Notes: generated from the sequence alone by a model not told the origin. Shown: positions 13,735-24,037, numbered from the stretch's first letter. The stretch is 64,000 nucleotides of DNA from Tillus elongatus (GCA_964006375.1 OZ023269.1:65434529-65498528), one strand, 5' to 3'. Translations and numbers: made by a program.

Positions 13735-14343
13735 TCACTGTCTGTACGCCGGGCGCAGGGTGCAGACCGCGTTGCTATGGCGTTGCGCCGGCCGTGGTCC
13801 TCTCCGCCGGGTCCATGGTGCTCCAGCTGGCATCAGGCGGTAATGTCTGTCCTGGCAGTAGTGCGTAGCTCCTGGGCTGATCTCCACCCGCCGTGGCTCG
13901 TCTTGGTGAGGACCCCTGTGGTTCCTGCCTTCCCGTCCTATGTCACACTGTGTCCCCACGTGAGCAACTCGTGGGACACACTGGGTAGCCTTGGTGCTAC
14001 TTCTCGTCTTCTGGACCGGCTGCGGTCCCTTCCGGTTCGGACACGGACATTCTCGGGACATGACGCCCACTCTCCCACACTGGGAGCAGAACAGTCTGAA
14101 GGGCTTGTCACACCGATAGCGGGTGTGTCCGGATTGCCCACATCTCCAGCATAGCCTCCTGTTGCGAACGGGTAGGTACTCGTCCTCTCGGCGCAACTGC
14201 TCGGCGGCTTCTCGGACTGTCTGCAAGCGTCGTTCTTTCCTATCTCCCGCCTGGGCGGCCTCCACCGCCAGGTGGAATACTTGGGGAACGGCAGCCCCCC
14301 GCGGGGGTTCTCCCGGTAGTCGGCCCCTCACGGCCCTCGGCAT
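13735..14343 (-). CDS. ORF3, zinc-knuckle protein in env position, copy B
   Basis: 202 codons starting inside the end of pol (104-nt overlap, +1 frame). Residues 1-60 are basic with a helical Glu/Arg-rich stretch (TVREAAEQLRRE). C65-C68-H73-C78 form a CCHC knuckle; after exactly seven residues C86-C89-C99 form a second, His-less knuckle followed by CPNRKG; residues 105-202 are Arg/His/Pro-rich without a membrane segment or signal peptide. The Gag C-terminus (C346-C349-H354-C359, seven residues, C367-C370-C380) has the same layout and similar residues (FCSxCGxxG...SRxC). I infer that ORF3 arose from duplication of the Gag nucleocapsid module. Copy A carries a homologue with mostly synonymous differences. 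Expression could be by a spliced RNA or reinitiation; nothing in the sequence settles this. Function unknown, nucleic-acid binding likely. Confidence 0.75.
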   Translation of the reverse strand: MPRAVRGRLPGEPPRGAAVPQVFHLAVEAAQAGDRKERRLQTVREAAEQLRREDEYLPVRNRRLCWRCGQSGHTRYRCDKPFRLFCSQCGRVGVMSRECPCPNRKGPQPVQKTRSSTKATQCVPRVAHVGTQCDIGREGRNHRGPHQDEPRRVEISPGATHYCQDRHYRLMPAGAPWTRRRGPRPAQRHSNAVCTLRPAYRQ

Positions 14344-17300
14344 CTGTAGGAGGATGAAACTTTTTAAGATCTTTAATATGTATAGACCGCAGCAGCTTGC
14401 CCTTGGGGTCGCGGAGATCGTAGACCACCGGAGACACCACTCTGACCACGGTATAGGGGCCGGAATATTTTGCCGCTAGTTTCGCGGCGAAGCCGCTCGT
14501 ACCCGAAGATAATGTGTGTTCTCGACGTAGCACCTGTTCACCGACTTTGCAGCGCCATTCCCTACGGCGCATATTATAGTGGTGACTTTGTTGGGTGAAC
14601 GCTCTGGACAGATTCAGTCGCACTAGCTCGAACGTTTCTCGAAGCTTCCGTAAACGGTCATGGCGGTCTTCAATTTCTTCCGGCGTTGCTTCTTGGTCTT
14701 CAAGCGGACCTTCGGCTCGGGTTGCCGGCTCGGCATGTACGGCTTTCGGTACGGTCAACTCGCGACCGAAGTTCAGGAATGCTGGGGTGAATCCGGTCGA
14801 TTCCTGTTTGGCCGTGTTGATGGCGAAGCCCAGTTCAGGGAGTCTTTCGTCCCACTGCCGCTGATCATGCTCACAAAACTGTGCGATCATGGTTTTGAGG
14901 GTGCGGTTGGCCCTTTCCACCGCATTGGCTTGAGGAGTGTACACTGGGGTTAACCGTTGGGTTATGCCCAACTCCCTTAGCCAAGCTTTATGTTCATGAG
15001 ACACAAATTGTTTGCCATTATCGGAAATCAGGGTCTTCGGGCAGCCAAATTTGGTGATCACCATTTCAAATAAGGCTCTGTTGACAGCGGGGGTGGTGGC
15101 CTTTCTCAACGGCCGACATTCCACCCATTTCGTGAAGCGGTCTTGGGCGACAATGGCAAAATTATGCCCCTTTTTGGACCGCGGCAGAGGGCCTATCAAA
15201 TCTACGCAGACGGTTTCCCACGGTGCTTTGTTCGAGGAGGGTTGCATTTTTCCCGGGGTCTGTTGTTGGGAGACTTTGAATCTCTGGCAGCGGTTACATT
15301 GTCTTACATAGCTAGCGACCTCTCGAAACATCCCTGGCCAGTAGTAATGGCCGGCTATCCGGGCGATGGTTTTGGAGATACCCATATGCCCGGCGGTGGG
15401 TTCTTCGTGGTTTTCCCGCAGAATTCTTCTGCGTACGTTCTTAGGGATGCACAACTTCCAGGGGTCGCTCATCTCGGGCTCGCTTAAGTTAGATGTGTCC
15501 CAAAAGTGTCGGTATAACCTCCCCCCTCTGATGGAATAATCAGGGAATGCTTCTGGGTTCTTTTCCACCTCGAACAATTTATGCCTGTACCAAGAACAGC
15601 TGGCTTCCTCCTCCGTGAAGCAGATATTCTCTTCTGCGGGTTCTTCGTAGGTCTCCAACGGTGCACGGGAGAGAGCATCGGCTACCCGGTTTAGCGCTCC
15701 TCGTCTGTATTTGATCGTGAAGTCATACTGTTGCAGAAAGACACTCCACCTGGCTACCCGTCCTGTTGGGGTCTTAATGGTTTGCAACCACCGAAGGGAT
15801 TGGTGGTCCGTCAACACCGTGAAATGGTACCCTTCCAGGTATGGGCGCATTTTCTCAATCCCCCATACCACGGCTAGGCACTCTTTTTCTGTCACGGAGT
15901 AATTTCTCTCTGCAGGGCCCAGCGTTCGGCTTGCATAGGCTATGACTTTTTCGGCCCCGTCGATGTTCTGGGTCAGCGCTATGCCTAGCCCATTATCACT
16001 GGCGTCGGTCTGCAAGACGAATTCCTTCGAGAAATCAGGACATGTCAATATGGGCGTCTCCGTGAGCAGCCTCTTCAGTTCCTGAAAAGCCTGTTCCTGT
16101 CCTTCGCCCCAATTCCAACGGTTCTTCTTCTTTAGTAGCTTAGTCAAGGGTGTCACCACCTGCGAGAACTGCGGGATGAAGCGGCGATACCAGGAGGCGA
16201 CTCCCAAGAATCTGCGGACCTCTCTTATGCTTCGCGGAGTCGGCATGGCCCTTATGGCTTCCACTTTTTCGGGGTCCGTGCTGATGCCATCGGCCGTGAC
16301 CACATGTCCCAGGTATTTCAGCGATTTCCGGCAGAAGTGACATTTTTCCGGGTTCAGTTGCAAATTACTCTGTCTCAGCCTTCGGAACACTTCCTTCAAG
16401 TTCCCCAGGTGCTCCTCAAAGGTCTCGCCCATCACAATCACGTCGTCCAGGTAGGCAAAGGCGTGCGGTTCCATATCGGGGCCTATTATGGTATCTAACA
16501 GACGCTGGAATGTCGCTGGAGCTGAGTGAATTCCGAAAGGCATAACCTTAAACTGGTACAACCCCCTCCCTGGGACGGTAAAGGCGGTAATCGGCTTACT
16601 GGGCGGCGTCAGGGGAATCTGCCAGTATCCCTGTTTCAAATCCAGGCTGCTTATGTATTTGGCCCTACGAAGTTTATCTAGTATGCCGGAAATATAGGGT
16701 AGCGGGTAGGCGTCCTTGACGGAAACCTTGTTGACTTCCCTAAAGTCTACACAGAAGCGGTATTTTCCGTCCTTTTTCCTAACCATCACTACGGGCGAAC
16801 TCCACGGACTGTTAGAGGGTTCTATGATCCCCTCGTCTAACATTCGGTCAACCTCGTCATTAATCACCTGTTGCATTTTCGGATTTTGTGGGCGGTATCG
16901 CTGTTTAATTGGTTCTTTCTTTGACAGGCGAATGTGATGTTGTACCCGGTCCGTAGGGCCGGATATTCGATCAAAATACCTAAGTTCCTTCTCCAAAAAT
17001 TCATCTAGGCAATGCTGTTCTTGTGGGGTTAATTCCCCCAAGATCTGGGTCTCCATGGTCTGTATCGGGACGGCTGGTGGGGGTGGAGTGGCTGACGTCA
17101 GCAGCTCCCCCTCGAGGTAGGTTCTGGAGGTCCGCAAATCTATGCGAAAATCATACCCGCCCAAAATATCCATCCCCAACACGATGTCTACCGGGAGGTG
17201 GGGCAAATATAATAGGTCGCCCTGTATCTTCTTGTTACCCATTATTAACTGCGTTATATACATCTGTTGCACGGGTACTAGCCTTCCATCTGCGAGGCGG

Positions 17301-17650
17301 GTGTTTACTGCTGGGAAAGGAACGATTCGTAAGTCGTTCGCGTCAATTCCCTCAAGTGCTTGCTTGCTTAGAAAAGAACGGGTCGCTCCCGTATCTAACA
17401 GGGCACTGAACTCTTTCCGTCCGATCCTTGTCTTAATCAGGGGTCTATTGTCGGTTCGAGTTGGTCGGTCCATGGCCGAGGTGTCGCTGGGTTGGAACTG
17501 TTGGAGCCTCGGCCCTCCACAGCTCCCGTTTAGTTTCCCGGGCACTTGCAATCCCGGGATAAAATTCCCGTTTTGCCACAGCGTGAGCAAAACAGTCTTG
17601 GAACTCTCTGGCATTGGTTCCGCATGTGCCCTGTCTCCCCGCAATTCCAA
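14240..17650 (-). CDS. pol: pol polyprotein: protease, RT, RNase H, integrase
   Basis: 1,136-codon frame in the -1 frame of gag; the upstream boundary shown is the first Met of the open frame, and real translation probably enters by frameshifting near 17535. The aspartic protease active site DTG is at residues 86-88. RT shows the fingers motif, VMPFGIHSAPATFQ and catalytic YLDD at about residues 400-403. RNase H begins at LQTDASDNGLG. Integrase has an HHCC zinc domain (H..H...CNRC), the triad Asp in CVDLIG, Asp in ISDNGKQF and Glu in NAVERANR, and a GPY/F-type C-terminus (SGPYTVV). The tail is Gly/Pro/Arg-rich and overlaps ORF3. No stop or frameshift is seen, so it is potentially active. Domain order defines Ty3/Gypsy. 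Confidence 0.96.
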   Translation of the reverse strand: MELRGDRAHAEPMPESSKTVLLTLWQNGNFIPGLQVPGKLNGSCGGPRLQQFQPSDTSAMDRPTRTDNRPLIKTRIGRKEFSALLDTGATRSFLSKQALEGIDANDLRIVPFPAVNTRLADGRLVPVQQMYITQLIMGNKKIQGDLLYLPHLPVDIVLGMDILGGYDFRIDLRTSRTYLEGELLTSATPPPPAVPIQTMETQILGELTPQEQHCLDEFLEKELRYFDRISGPTDRVQHHIRLSKKEPIKQRYRPQNPKMQQVINDEVDRMLDEGIIEPSNSPWSSPVVMVRKKDGKYRFCVDFREVNKVSVKDAYPLPYISGILDKLRRAKYISSLDLKQGYWQIPLTPPSKPITAFTVPGRGLYQFKVMPFGIHSAPATFQRLLDTIIGPDMEPHAFAYLDDVIVMGETFEEHLGNLKEVFRRLRQSNLQLNPEKCHFCRKSLKYLGHVVTADGISTDPEKVEAIRAMPTPRSIREVRRFLGVASWYRRFIPQFSQVVTPLTKLLKKKNRWNWGEGQEQAFQELKRLLTETPILTCPDFSKEFVLQTDASDNGLGIALTQNIDGAEKVIAYASRTLGPAERNYSVTEKECLAVVWGIEKMRPYLEGYHFTVLTDHQSLRWLQTIKTPTGRVARWSVFLQQYDFTIKYRRGALNRVADALSRAPLETYEEPAEENICFTEEEASCSWYRHKLFEVEKNPEAFPDYSIRGGRLYRHFWDTSNLSEPEMSDPWKLCIPKNVRRRILRENHEEPTAGHMGISKTIARIAGHYYWPGMFREVASYVRQCNRCQRFKVSQQQTPGKMQPSSNKAPWETVCVDLIGPLPRSKKGHNFAIVAQDRFTKWVECRPLRKATTPAVNRALFEMVITKFGCPKTLISDNGKQFVSHEHKAWLRELGITQRLTPVYTPQANAVERANRTLKTMIAQFCEHDQRQWDERLPELGFAINTAKQESTGFTPAFLNFGRELTVPKAVHAEPATRAEGPLEDQEATPEEIEDRHDRLRKLRETFELVRLNLSRAFTQQSHHYNMRRREWRCKVGEQVLRREHTLSSGTSGFAAKLAAKYSGPYTVVRVVSPVVYDLRDPKGKLLRSIHIKDLKKFHPPTDAEGREGPTTGRTPAGGCRSPSIPPGGGGRPGGR

Positions 17651-18687
17651 CAGGTTGCACGCGTTACAGCGAAACGAACTTGCCTACCGGCCTCCGAGCG
17701 GTCAACCGTAGGCGAAGCTGGGGGTGTGGGGCGGTTCTTAGGAGTGGAAGTGAGACTCCCTCCTTCCTGTCTCTCCGGAGGAGGCTTGTTGGGTTTCGGT
17801 GAACTTCCCTTTGTATCTCTCAACTCCTTCAGCAGCGATTCGATGGCCTTTGTCTTTGCAATAAACGTGCGTACATCCGGTACGTCACAGTTCCAAAGCA
17901 TCTGGCGGAACTCCGGACGTAGGTTCCTTTGCAGCCAGGTCAGTTCTTGTCTCCTGGTGATGCCTCCATGTCTGCGGATGAGTGTCTGTAAATCCGTGAT
18001 GTAGGTGAACACGGGTTCCTCGGCTCTATGCAGCCGACGACTTATTTCAGCCTCCAAACCTTCAAAGTAATTCACCGGAAAGTAAAAGCGTTTAAAATCT
18101 TCCACAAAGTCTTCCCACGATGCCCAGTACGCTCGGTTATTTCGGTACCACAACAGCGCTTGGTCCTCTAAGATTTGTGGCAGTACGGGTAGAAGGTGGT
18201 CCGGCGATACGTTAAAGTGCAACCGAACTTCTTCTAGACGTTCTAAGAATGCCACGGGATCAGACTTTCCCCGGAAATGTAAGTTCCATGTGAACACGTT
18301 AGGGGGCTCCGGTCGTCGAAACGTCGAAGCCGTACTGACTGGCGGCATCGGCGGTGTCGGTGTCGGGGGGAATGGCTTTTGCGCAGGCGGTGTCAGGTGC
18401 TCAAGTAAATTTCTCGTTGGCGGCGGCGATGGCGGCGGTAACACGGTATGGCTAGGCGGCGGAGTTACCTCGGTATGTGGCTGTATCCCCTCTCGCAAAA
18501 AGTCAATTAGTTGCTTCCTCATCTCCTCAACGGTAGCCTGCGGTCGCAGACTAAACTTCCGCAGCTCTGTTTCTAATTCGGATTTCCTAAGCCGGTATAC
18601 CCATCCTACCCGACCATCAAATATGCCTTGGTCGGGTTTCTCTGGATGATCGGACTCGACGGCACTATCAGCTTTTGGGTCTGACAT
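17530..18687 (-). CDS. gag: gag capsid/nucleocapsid protein
   Basis: 385 codons. Residues 1-60 hold a short SAP-like helical start and charged stretch. A proline-rich linker follows (about residues 75-120), then the capsid domain (about residues 130-260, with FLERLEEVRLHF and LLWYRNNRAYW, the Retrotrans_gag pattern). After a Ser/Pro/Lys linker the C-terminus carries a CCHC knuckle C346-C349-H354-C359 and a second knuckle C367-C370-C380 lacking the His. The protein would form the virus-like particle and bind element RNA. It ends two residues after the second knuckle, immediately after a slippery heptamer, so the frameshift product keeps the whole nucleocapsid. The ATG is the first in the frame, about 850 bp downstream of the 5' LTR. 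Confidence 0.93.
   Translation of the reverse strand: MSDPKADSAVESDHPEKPDQGIFDGRVGWVYRLRKSELETELRKFSLRPQATVEEMRKQLIDFLREGIQPHTEVTPPPSHTVLPPPSPPPTRNLLEHLTPPAQKPFPPTPTPPMPPVSTASTFRRPEPPNVFTWNLHFRGKSDPVAFLERLEEVRLHFNVSPDHLLPVLPQILEDQALLWYRNNRAYWASWEDFVEDFKRFYFPVNYFEGLEAEISRRLHRAEEPVFTYITDLQTLIRRHGGITRRQELTWLQRNLRPEFRQMLWNCDVPDVRTFIAKTKAIESLLKELRDTKGSSPKPNKPPPERQEGGSLTSTPKNRPTPPASPTVDRSEAGRQVRFAVTRATCWNCGETGHMRNQCQRVPRLFCSRCGKTGILSRDCKCPGN
17533..17539 (-). promoter_or_regulatory. -1 ribosomal frameshift site GGGAAAC
   Basis: On the minus strand the gag codons ...CCG GGA AAC TAA contain G GGA AAC, a canonical X XXY YYZ slippery heptamer, directly before the gag stop. A -1 slip there enters the pol frame, which is open from at least 17650. 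The downstream structure was not computed. Confidence 0.8.
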
Positions 18688-19516
18688 CCTCTCGCTTATA
18701 TAACAACACTGTAAAGCGGGAAAATTAATGTTGTGACCCTGTCAGGGGCGTCAATAGGGTATCAGGTCGTCGTTATTCGGTTCGGTCACGGTATTCCTTA
18801 CTCAATAGTGGCGTAACGGCAATAGTAGATAATAATAAAAAAAATACAAATACAGCGGAAACAATTCGGCAAATACGGTAAAAAAAATTAAAAAAAATTA
18901 TCTACTGTTCTAAACTAACACAAACAAAGCAAAGATCTACACCTGGAATTAAATTTGTTGGTAGGAGAAAAAAAGCGTGTTACATAGCGGTAAAAATTCA
19001 CCAAGCGTTATCTAAGCAGTGTTAGCTATCAGTTCTAAAAAAAAAACCCCTTATAAAGTCCAAAAGCTGCCACAAGGAAAATTCTAACAGTGCATAAACA
19101 AAGCAATTTAATTATCGAGGTTCTACAAAATATTGCTGGTACGGCGATGATTATCGTAGATAATAATATTAAAGGAATGTGTAAACTCTGCCTCTGTTTT
19201 AAATAAAATAAAACGGATTATTAAAGGTATTCTATCTTATCTCTTGTTTCTAAAAATTACTTATCGCATTTCATATTAAATTATATGCATTAAAATTTGC
19301 AAAGGCTAAAATATTTACGGTTCCTCAATAAATTCACTTTTCTCTAATTTAAATTAAATACAACGGGTTGATCGGTATATCATATCTTATCTAAAATACC
19401 TGAAATTTTCTTCTCGTATTTAATACCAAATTATGTACATTAAAAATTTTCAAGTTCTGAAATATTTACAACTTCTCCACATATCCACCTTTCTTGAATT
19501 TAAAATGACTCAGGTC
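18688..19516 (-). repeat. 5' leader of copy B with imperfect ~145-bp direct repeats
   Basis: About 830 bp of AT-rich non-coding leader between the primer-binding site and gag. Segments 19218-19355 and 19366-19507 are imperfect direct repeats sharing, in order, TATCTTATCT, TATTAAATTAT or TACCAAATTAT, ATGCATTAAAA or ATGTACATTAAAAA, AAATATTTAC and a closing TTTAAA-type run. Such leader repeats can hold packaging or protein-binding signals; no specific site is identified. Confidence 0.5.
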
Positions 19517-19534
19517 CCATGCTCGGGGCTGCCA
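19517..19534 (-). promoter_or_regulatory. Primer-binding site for minus-strand DNA synthesis
   Basis: Two bases inside the 5' LTR the minus strand reads TGGCAGCCCCGAGCATGG. A start with TGG is complementary to the CCA end of a tRNA. I cannot name the tRNA from memory. Confidence 0.65.
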
Positions 19535-19536
19535 TT

Positions 19537-21046
19537 TGCGACGGCCACTTGGGTGGGGGCCGGAAGTTAATACAAGTTTTTACTAACCTGAGGAATTCCG
19601 GGATGACTTCCGGGACACGGCTTTCCTACGGGCTCATGCTCAGACGCCAGTGTTTATGGAGTTTGTCAAGGAGTAAACACGCTCCTGCCGGATGCCCCTT
19701 CCTCCCAAGTCGTTGTCACCGGCTACACTAGCCCAGGGTAGCTTCCAGCGGCGACAGGGTCCTCCTAAGCCAAGACGAAGTCCCGCGGGACTCCTGGTCT
19801 CTATTAAAGAGCTAGGGTTGGATTAGATTTGGGTGGATATTCGGGGAGGCTAAATGAAATGCCGAACAACTTAAAATAAAATTCTATTACCTAATTATGT
19901 ACACACGGTGGTAACGGGGTCCTGTTACTAAGAGGCCTAACGATAACGGCGGTCAGAGGCAGAGGGAGTTATTTGCTTTTAACTGCGGAACACGCTCGGA
20001 TTATACGGGGTGTCAGCGTGGCAACGGCGCTTAAGCGGTGCAGGGTGGTGGCAGGATGGTTGTTAATAGCGGGTGCTCCCAGGCGGGCATGCAGCCTACG
20101 GGTGTGTCGGGCACCACCTCGAGCTAGCTAGCTGCACACTAAATAGTACGGCATGATCAAGCATTAGCCACGGCCTGTCGTTCGCACGCTCCCCCCCGTA
20201 CGCCTGTGAGGCCTCGCTCGGCGCAGAAGAGGCCCACCCGCACCAGGCCAGGAGGCAGAAGACCAACGGGCTGTCCCCAGCTCAAGCCAACGCAATCGCT
20301 GCGCCCGAATCGACGACAGACCAGGAATGTCCCCGTTCCGACTCCTGTATCCGGGATACTGGGGGGGGGGGGGGCTTCCCCGAGGATCGTTTTTGACTGA
20401 AACGGAGAGGGCAATCACTCCAACCGTCTCGACCCACGATTCCTCGGTTCGGTCGCCTCCCCAGCGGTCCCGGGGGAATCGGAGCTGCAGGACCGTGGTC
20501 CCCCAACCGCCCCGGCGAAGCTCGCAAGCACCGTCCTTGGCGATGCCAGCGCGCAGCGGTTTTCAGCAGGCCCCGTCTCACCGACCGAAGGCATCCGGCG
20601 TCGCGACAGAGCGCTAAACAATTTAACCACAGGCCTGCTAAATAATATTCAATTGCCACGTACCTGGGGCTTTCCTCGGCGGCGACGTTCACTCGGTCAA
20701 AACTCTCCGGCGGTGCTCCTGCACTCGCTTTTCTCTCAGCTGAACTCTCTTCTCGGCGTATGTGATCTCGGCTCGGCTACTCTGCACGCACCCACTGTTC
20801 TACGGCGACACTCGTACTGCCGGCCGTCTCCGTTCTCTCTGCCCATATTCTCGATCGTCGTGACCATCCTGGCCCCCTCTCTTCCACGCATCTCGCCCGT
20901 CGGCCGTACCCTGTCTCACCGTCACCGTACGCGAATCTTTCCTCTCTCGTAAATCATAATTTCGGATTATTACGCGGTTTCATTTACTGCTGCTGCATTC
21001 AGTAATTTAGTTAAATAATCCCTTCAAGATTAGTCACCCCGTGACA
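19537..21046 (-). repeat. 5' LTR of copy B
   Basis: 1,510 bp, near-identical to 11805-13311. It should contain the promoter and the transcript start, but I could not place a TATA box or initiator with confidence. Confidence 0.95.
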
Positions 21047-21050
21047 ATAT
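21047..21050. repeat. Target-site duplication ATAT, right
   Basis: Partner of 11801-11804; the sequences beyond both duplications join in one open frame of the THAP9-type gene. Confidence 0.85.
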
Positions 21051-22755
21051 CTAATATTTGAAGAACTGTGTCGTCATCAAAATTATCTATTTGACTCATG
21101 TCTTTATCTGGTTCTTAAGATATTCGTTCTCGCCCACAAGTTTTATTTATTACCTCAATGGGTGACAGAATAGGAATTGCTTCCAAAGGGATACAATTTT
21201 CTTTAAATGAATCTTTTAATTCAAGATGCACCATCATCCTTTTATATGCACTTCTAAATTGTTTTGCTGATGGGTTATTGTTATAGCCTCCCATGGATCT
21301 AATTTGCCCAAAAAAAGCTCAATATGATCCTGACTGATTTTGTAAGTGGAAAATACAGCAAAAAATTATTGTCGGCAATTAAAGTTTTATAAACAAATTG
21401 CAAACTTTGTATGCAAAATAAAAAGCCAATTATACCCATTTTTCTACCACTCTCACACAGAAGTGGTCCATCAATTATCCTAAGCGACGTTAAGTATTGT
21501 GATAGCTCACCTAAAAATACATTAATGTTTTCAAAATTTTCTGCATTTATTGCTTTCTTAAAATCTGAATTGTTTAAATTTGTAGAATTAAGAATGTCAA
21601 ATAAATTGTTTATAAGTCGGATAAATTTCACAGTTCCCTCACATTCTTTGAACTCTTTAAGATGTAAAACTTCATTGCAGTATTCCAAAGAATGTGCCAC
21701 TGAGTGGCTAAAAAGTTGTGTGGCTAATTTAACCTTCATTTTTTGGTTTGTATAAAATATATGCGATTTTCTTAATTTATTTGCCAAATGAACGCCCTCC
21801 TGATCGTGTAACTCATTTAATTTTACTAAATAATCCCACTTTATATTTACCCCATTCTCATCAATAATAAATTTTTTATCACCTAATGTGTTTCTTATCA
21901 GTTTGATCATATGACATGGATCAAAAAAGACTGCAATTTTCCTACGTGAACTAGGATCAACAAACGTAGAGTTTATGTTCCTCCAATTAAAATCGCAGCC
22001 AAGTTCTTTTGCTAACGTTAGATTATTTGTTGCCCCATCAAAAGTTATTGACACTACGTATATGCCCGACTCATTAGGAGCGTTAAACACTGCAATACCA
22101 AATTTTGTTTTTGTGTACCCCCTAAAGAGTCGATTAAAAAATATCCAAGGGGAAGCTTCCATGATTGATTAATGCTAACAAGCATAAAAACAAGAGCTTC
22201 TTTGGCTACAGGGTTACAATCGGTCTCAAGATTTGTACCAAAATCTGCAAACCCATAATAGTTTACCCTATCCCATTCTATATGTTGGCGAATTGCCATC
22301 TCATCTATGACTAAAGAACATATAAGTTTTCCATATGTGCTTTCTGATTTTGCCTTTAATAAGTTGAACACCTCTGACGTAAAACCAGCTTCCCCATTAA
22401 TGCTTTGATACCATCTAGATATATTTTTCGGATGAGGAAGAGCCGAGTTAAATGTGTTTCTGACAAAACTGTAAGCTTTGGGAGAGTAATAATGCAACGT
22501 AAGAGAAAAAGCTTTAAGTTGACTTTCATACTTATGTTTACGACCTAATTGTCTTTGTAAAAATTCTTCGTTAGGTCCTATTTGCATTAATGTTTCCAAT
22601 GTTTCGTCGGTTACTTTACCTTTTAGTTGTTTGATTATATTCGTAAGGTTTGCTGTTCTCTTCTTATAATGATGAACACTACTGATAAGCCGTTTAATTT
22701 TTTTTCGTGCATCGAATAACTGCTTCTTCAATTTACGTTTGCGTGGTGTAACAAC
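21051..22755 (-). pseudogene. P-element/THAP9-type transposase, catalytic exon
   Basis: This exon starts after an acceptor TTTTTTATAG at 22756-22757 with VVTPRKRKLKKQLF and a coiled-coil-like basic stretch. The DDE-type catalytic region follows: LVIDEMAIRQ (first Asp), a WKLPLGYF motif, TFDGATNN, and FFDPCHMIKLIRN (second Asp). A further segment on the same strand near 21200-21345 reads HIELFFGQIRSMGGYNNNPS, the conserved THAP9 motif containing the catalytic Glu. Two one-base deletions in short A-runs (near 22079 and 21350) shift the frame and a TAA lies at 21115-21117. The open frame continues to 21051, where the LTR element interrupts it, and resumes at 11804. I therefore call it a broken transposase gene. 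Confidence 0.87.
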
Positions 22756-22996
22756 CTATAAAAAAATTAAATGATAAAACATTTATTTTCTCAAGTAAAA
22801 TGAATATACAAACAAAATTTCCAACAACACATTTTGGTTAATAGTGGTTGAGATAAATTGCAAAACACTTGTTTCTAACTTATTTAATCATGGACTATAC
22901 AAACTTAAACACCACATAAATTGTGATGGAAGAACATATTAGGTTTTTTTAAAATTATACTGACTTCATAAACAGCAAAAACTGAATTTAGCTCAC

Positions 22997-23260
22997 CAAG
23001 TCCTTGAAAATGGGAGGCATTGAAGGTGTTTTCATTTCAGCAAATCCTAAACTACTAAACGATCTTTGCGGTACCTCTACAACAGTTTTCTCTGCATAGA
23101 AACCAGCACTTGTTGATGGCCGAGAATAATCCATTATAGGTACATTACTACCAGTCCAAGTACTAGTTGATGGGTCAGCTGCAAATGGCACATTGATAGC
23201 ACATATATCAGTCATTGGCTGCTCGACAAAAATGACTTGTGTTGATGGCTTGTTTGTTAT
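22997..23260 (-). pseudogene. THAP9-type transposase gene, linker exon
   Basis: 88 codons bounded by an acceptor (TTTATGCAG ending at 23261) and a donor (GTGAGC at 22991-22996), both phase 0, so it fits between the THAP exon and the catalytic exon. The content is low complexity (Ser/Thr/Pro/Val, for example DYSRPSTSAGFYAEK) and has no recognised domain, as expected for the linker between the DNA-binding and catalytic parts. Confidence 0.65.
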
Positions 23261-24032
23261 CTGCATAAATAAATTTGAAACGGATACCATTAATGTAAAT
23301 TTGCAGAGCTAATTAAATTACGAAACATATCATAACAATATATTACGTGAATAAACTTACTACCATAGTTACTAGAGATGAGCGATATATAGCTACCGGT
23401 GATTTACTCGCTGCTATTAAAAGATTGCTGTTAGCAGCTGTTATTAAAACACAAAACAACAGTGATTGTGAAAACCGAGATTTACACAAATCATTAGAGT
23501 AATTATTTCTATGAAATTCACCTTATACTAAAAACTCCATGACAAACAGCAATTGCTGTATTCATAATACTCGCAATCGCAGTTTGCGCGAGCGAGTAGA
23601 AGTAGCTGTATACTTTCCTTCTCGCCAGTATTAGAACACAAGCATTTCTCCTTTTCTTATAGGTAGAAAACGACAAACCTATGATACAAATAACGCGAGA
23701 TATGATAATGAGACTACCTATTTTTAGAACTGTCACGCGCATGGTGTCATGTGGTGAGTCCAATGCAATAATAATATGCTGTCGTACAGTGGAGTTTGAC
23801 GTTTCATCACAACCTCTTAACAAATTAGGTATTTTACTAATATTTAAGTGCATACAGTTGGAAGTAATTTTTTAAGATCAGAATACTATATTGTGATTAT
23901 GTGACATGATGATCAAATCAAGTTTATGAATGTTAACGCCCCCTCTAAATGTCTACGAACGTGCTCTCTACTTTTTAAGTTTGTGTATCACCAATGCTAA
24001 TTCAGGGCTCCCCTTAATTATTATACTTGACA

Positions 24033-24037
<5 letters not shown>

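Larger units (their letters stand above)
11805..21046 (-). mobile_element. Complete Ty3/Gypsy-type LTR retrotransposon, copy B
   Basis: 9,242 bp with TG...CA ends, two 1.5-kb LTRs, primer-binding site, gag, pol in the -1 frame, a third zinc-knuckle ORF, polypurine tract and a 4-bp ATAT duplication. The LTRs differ by about five substitutions plus a poly-G length difference, so the insertion is recent. The pol domain order is protease, RT, RNase H, integrase, as in Ty3/Gypsy; there is no env-like membrane protein and no chromodomain. gag, pol and ORF3 are all open, so this copy may be competent. It lies inside the last exon of a THAP9-type transposase gene, in the same orientation as that gene. 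Confidence 0.96.

Noticed and set aside
14595..15487. Plus-strand frames opposite pol of copy B
   Set aside because: Antisense shadows of a clearly coding integrase region.
18220..18650. Gly-rich plus-strand frame opposite gag
   Set aside because: It is the antisense of the proline-rich Gag linker.
23369..23875. Possible small element with weakly inverted GAGCGA/TCGCTC words
   Set aside because: Inverted matches are too short and scattered to support a defined element.
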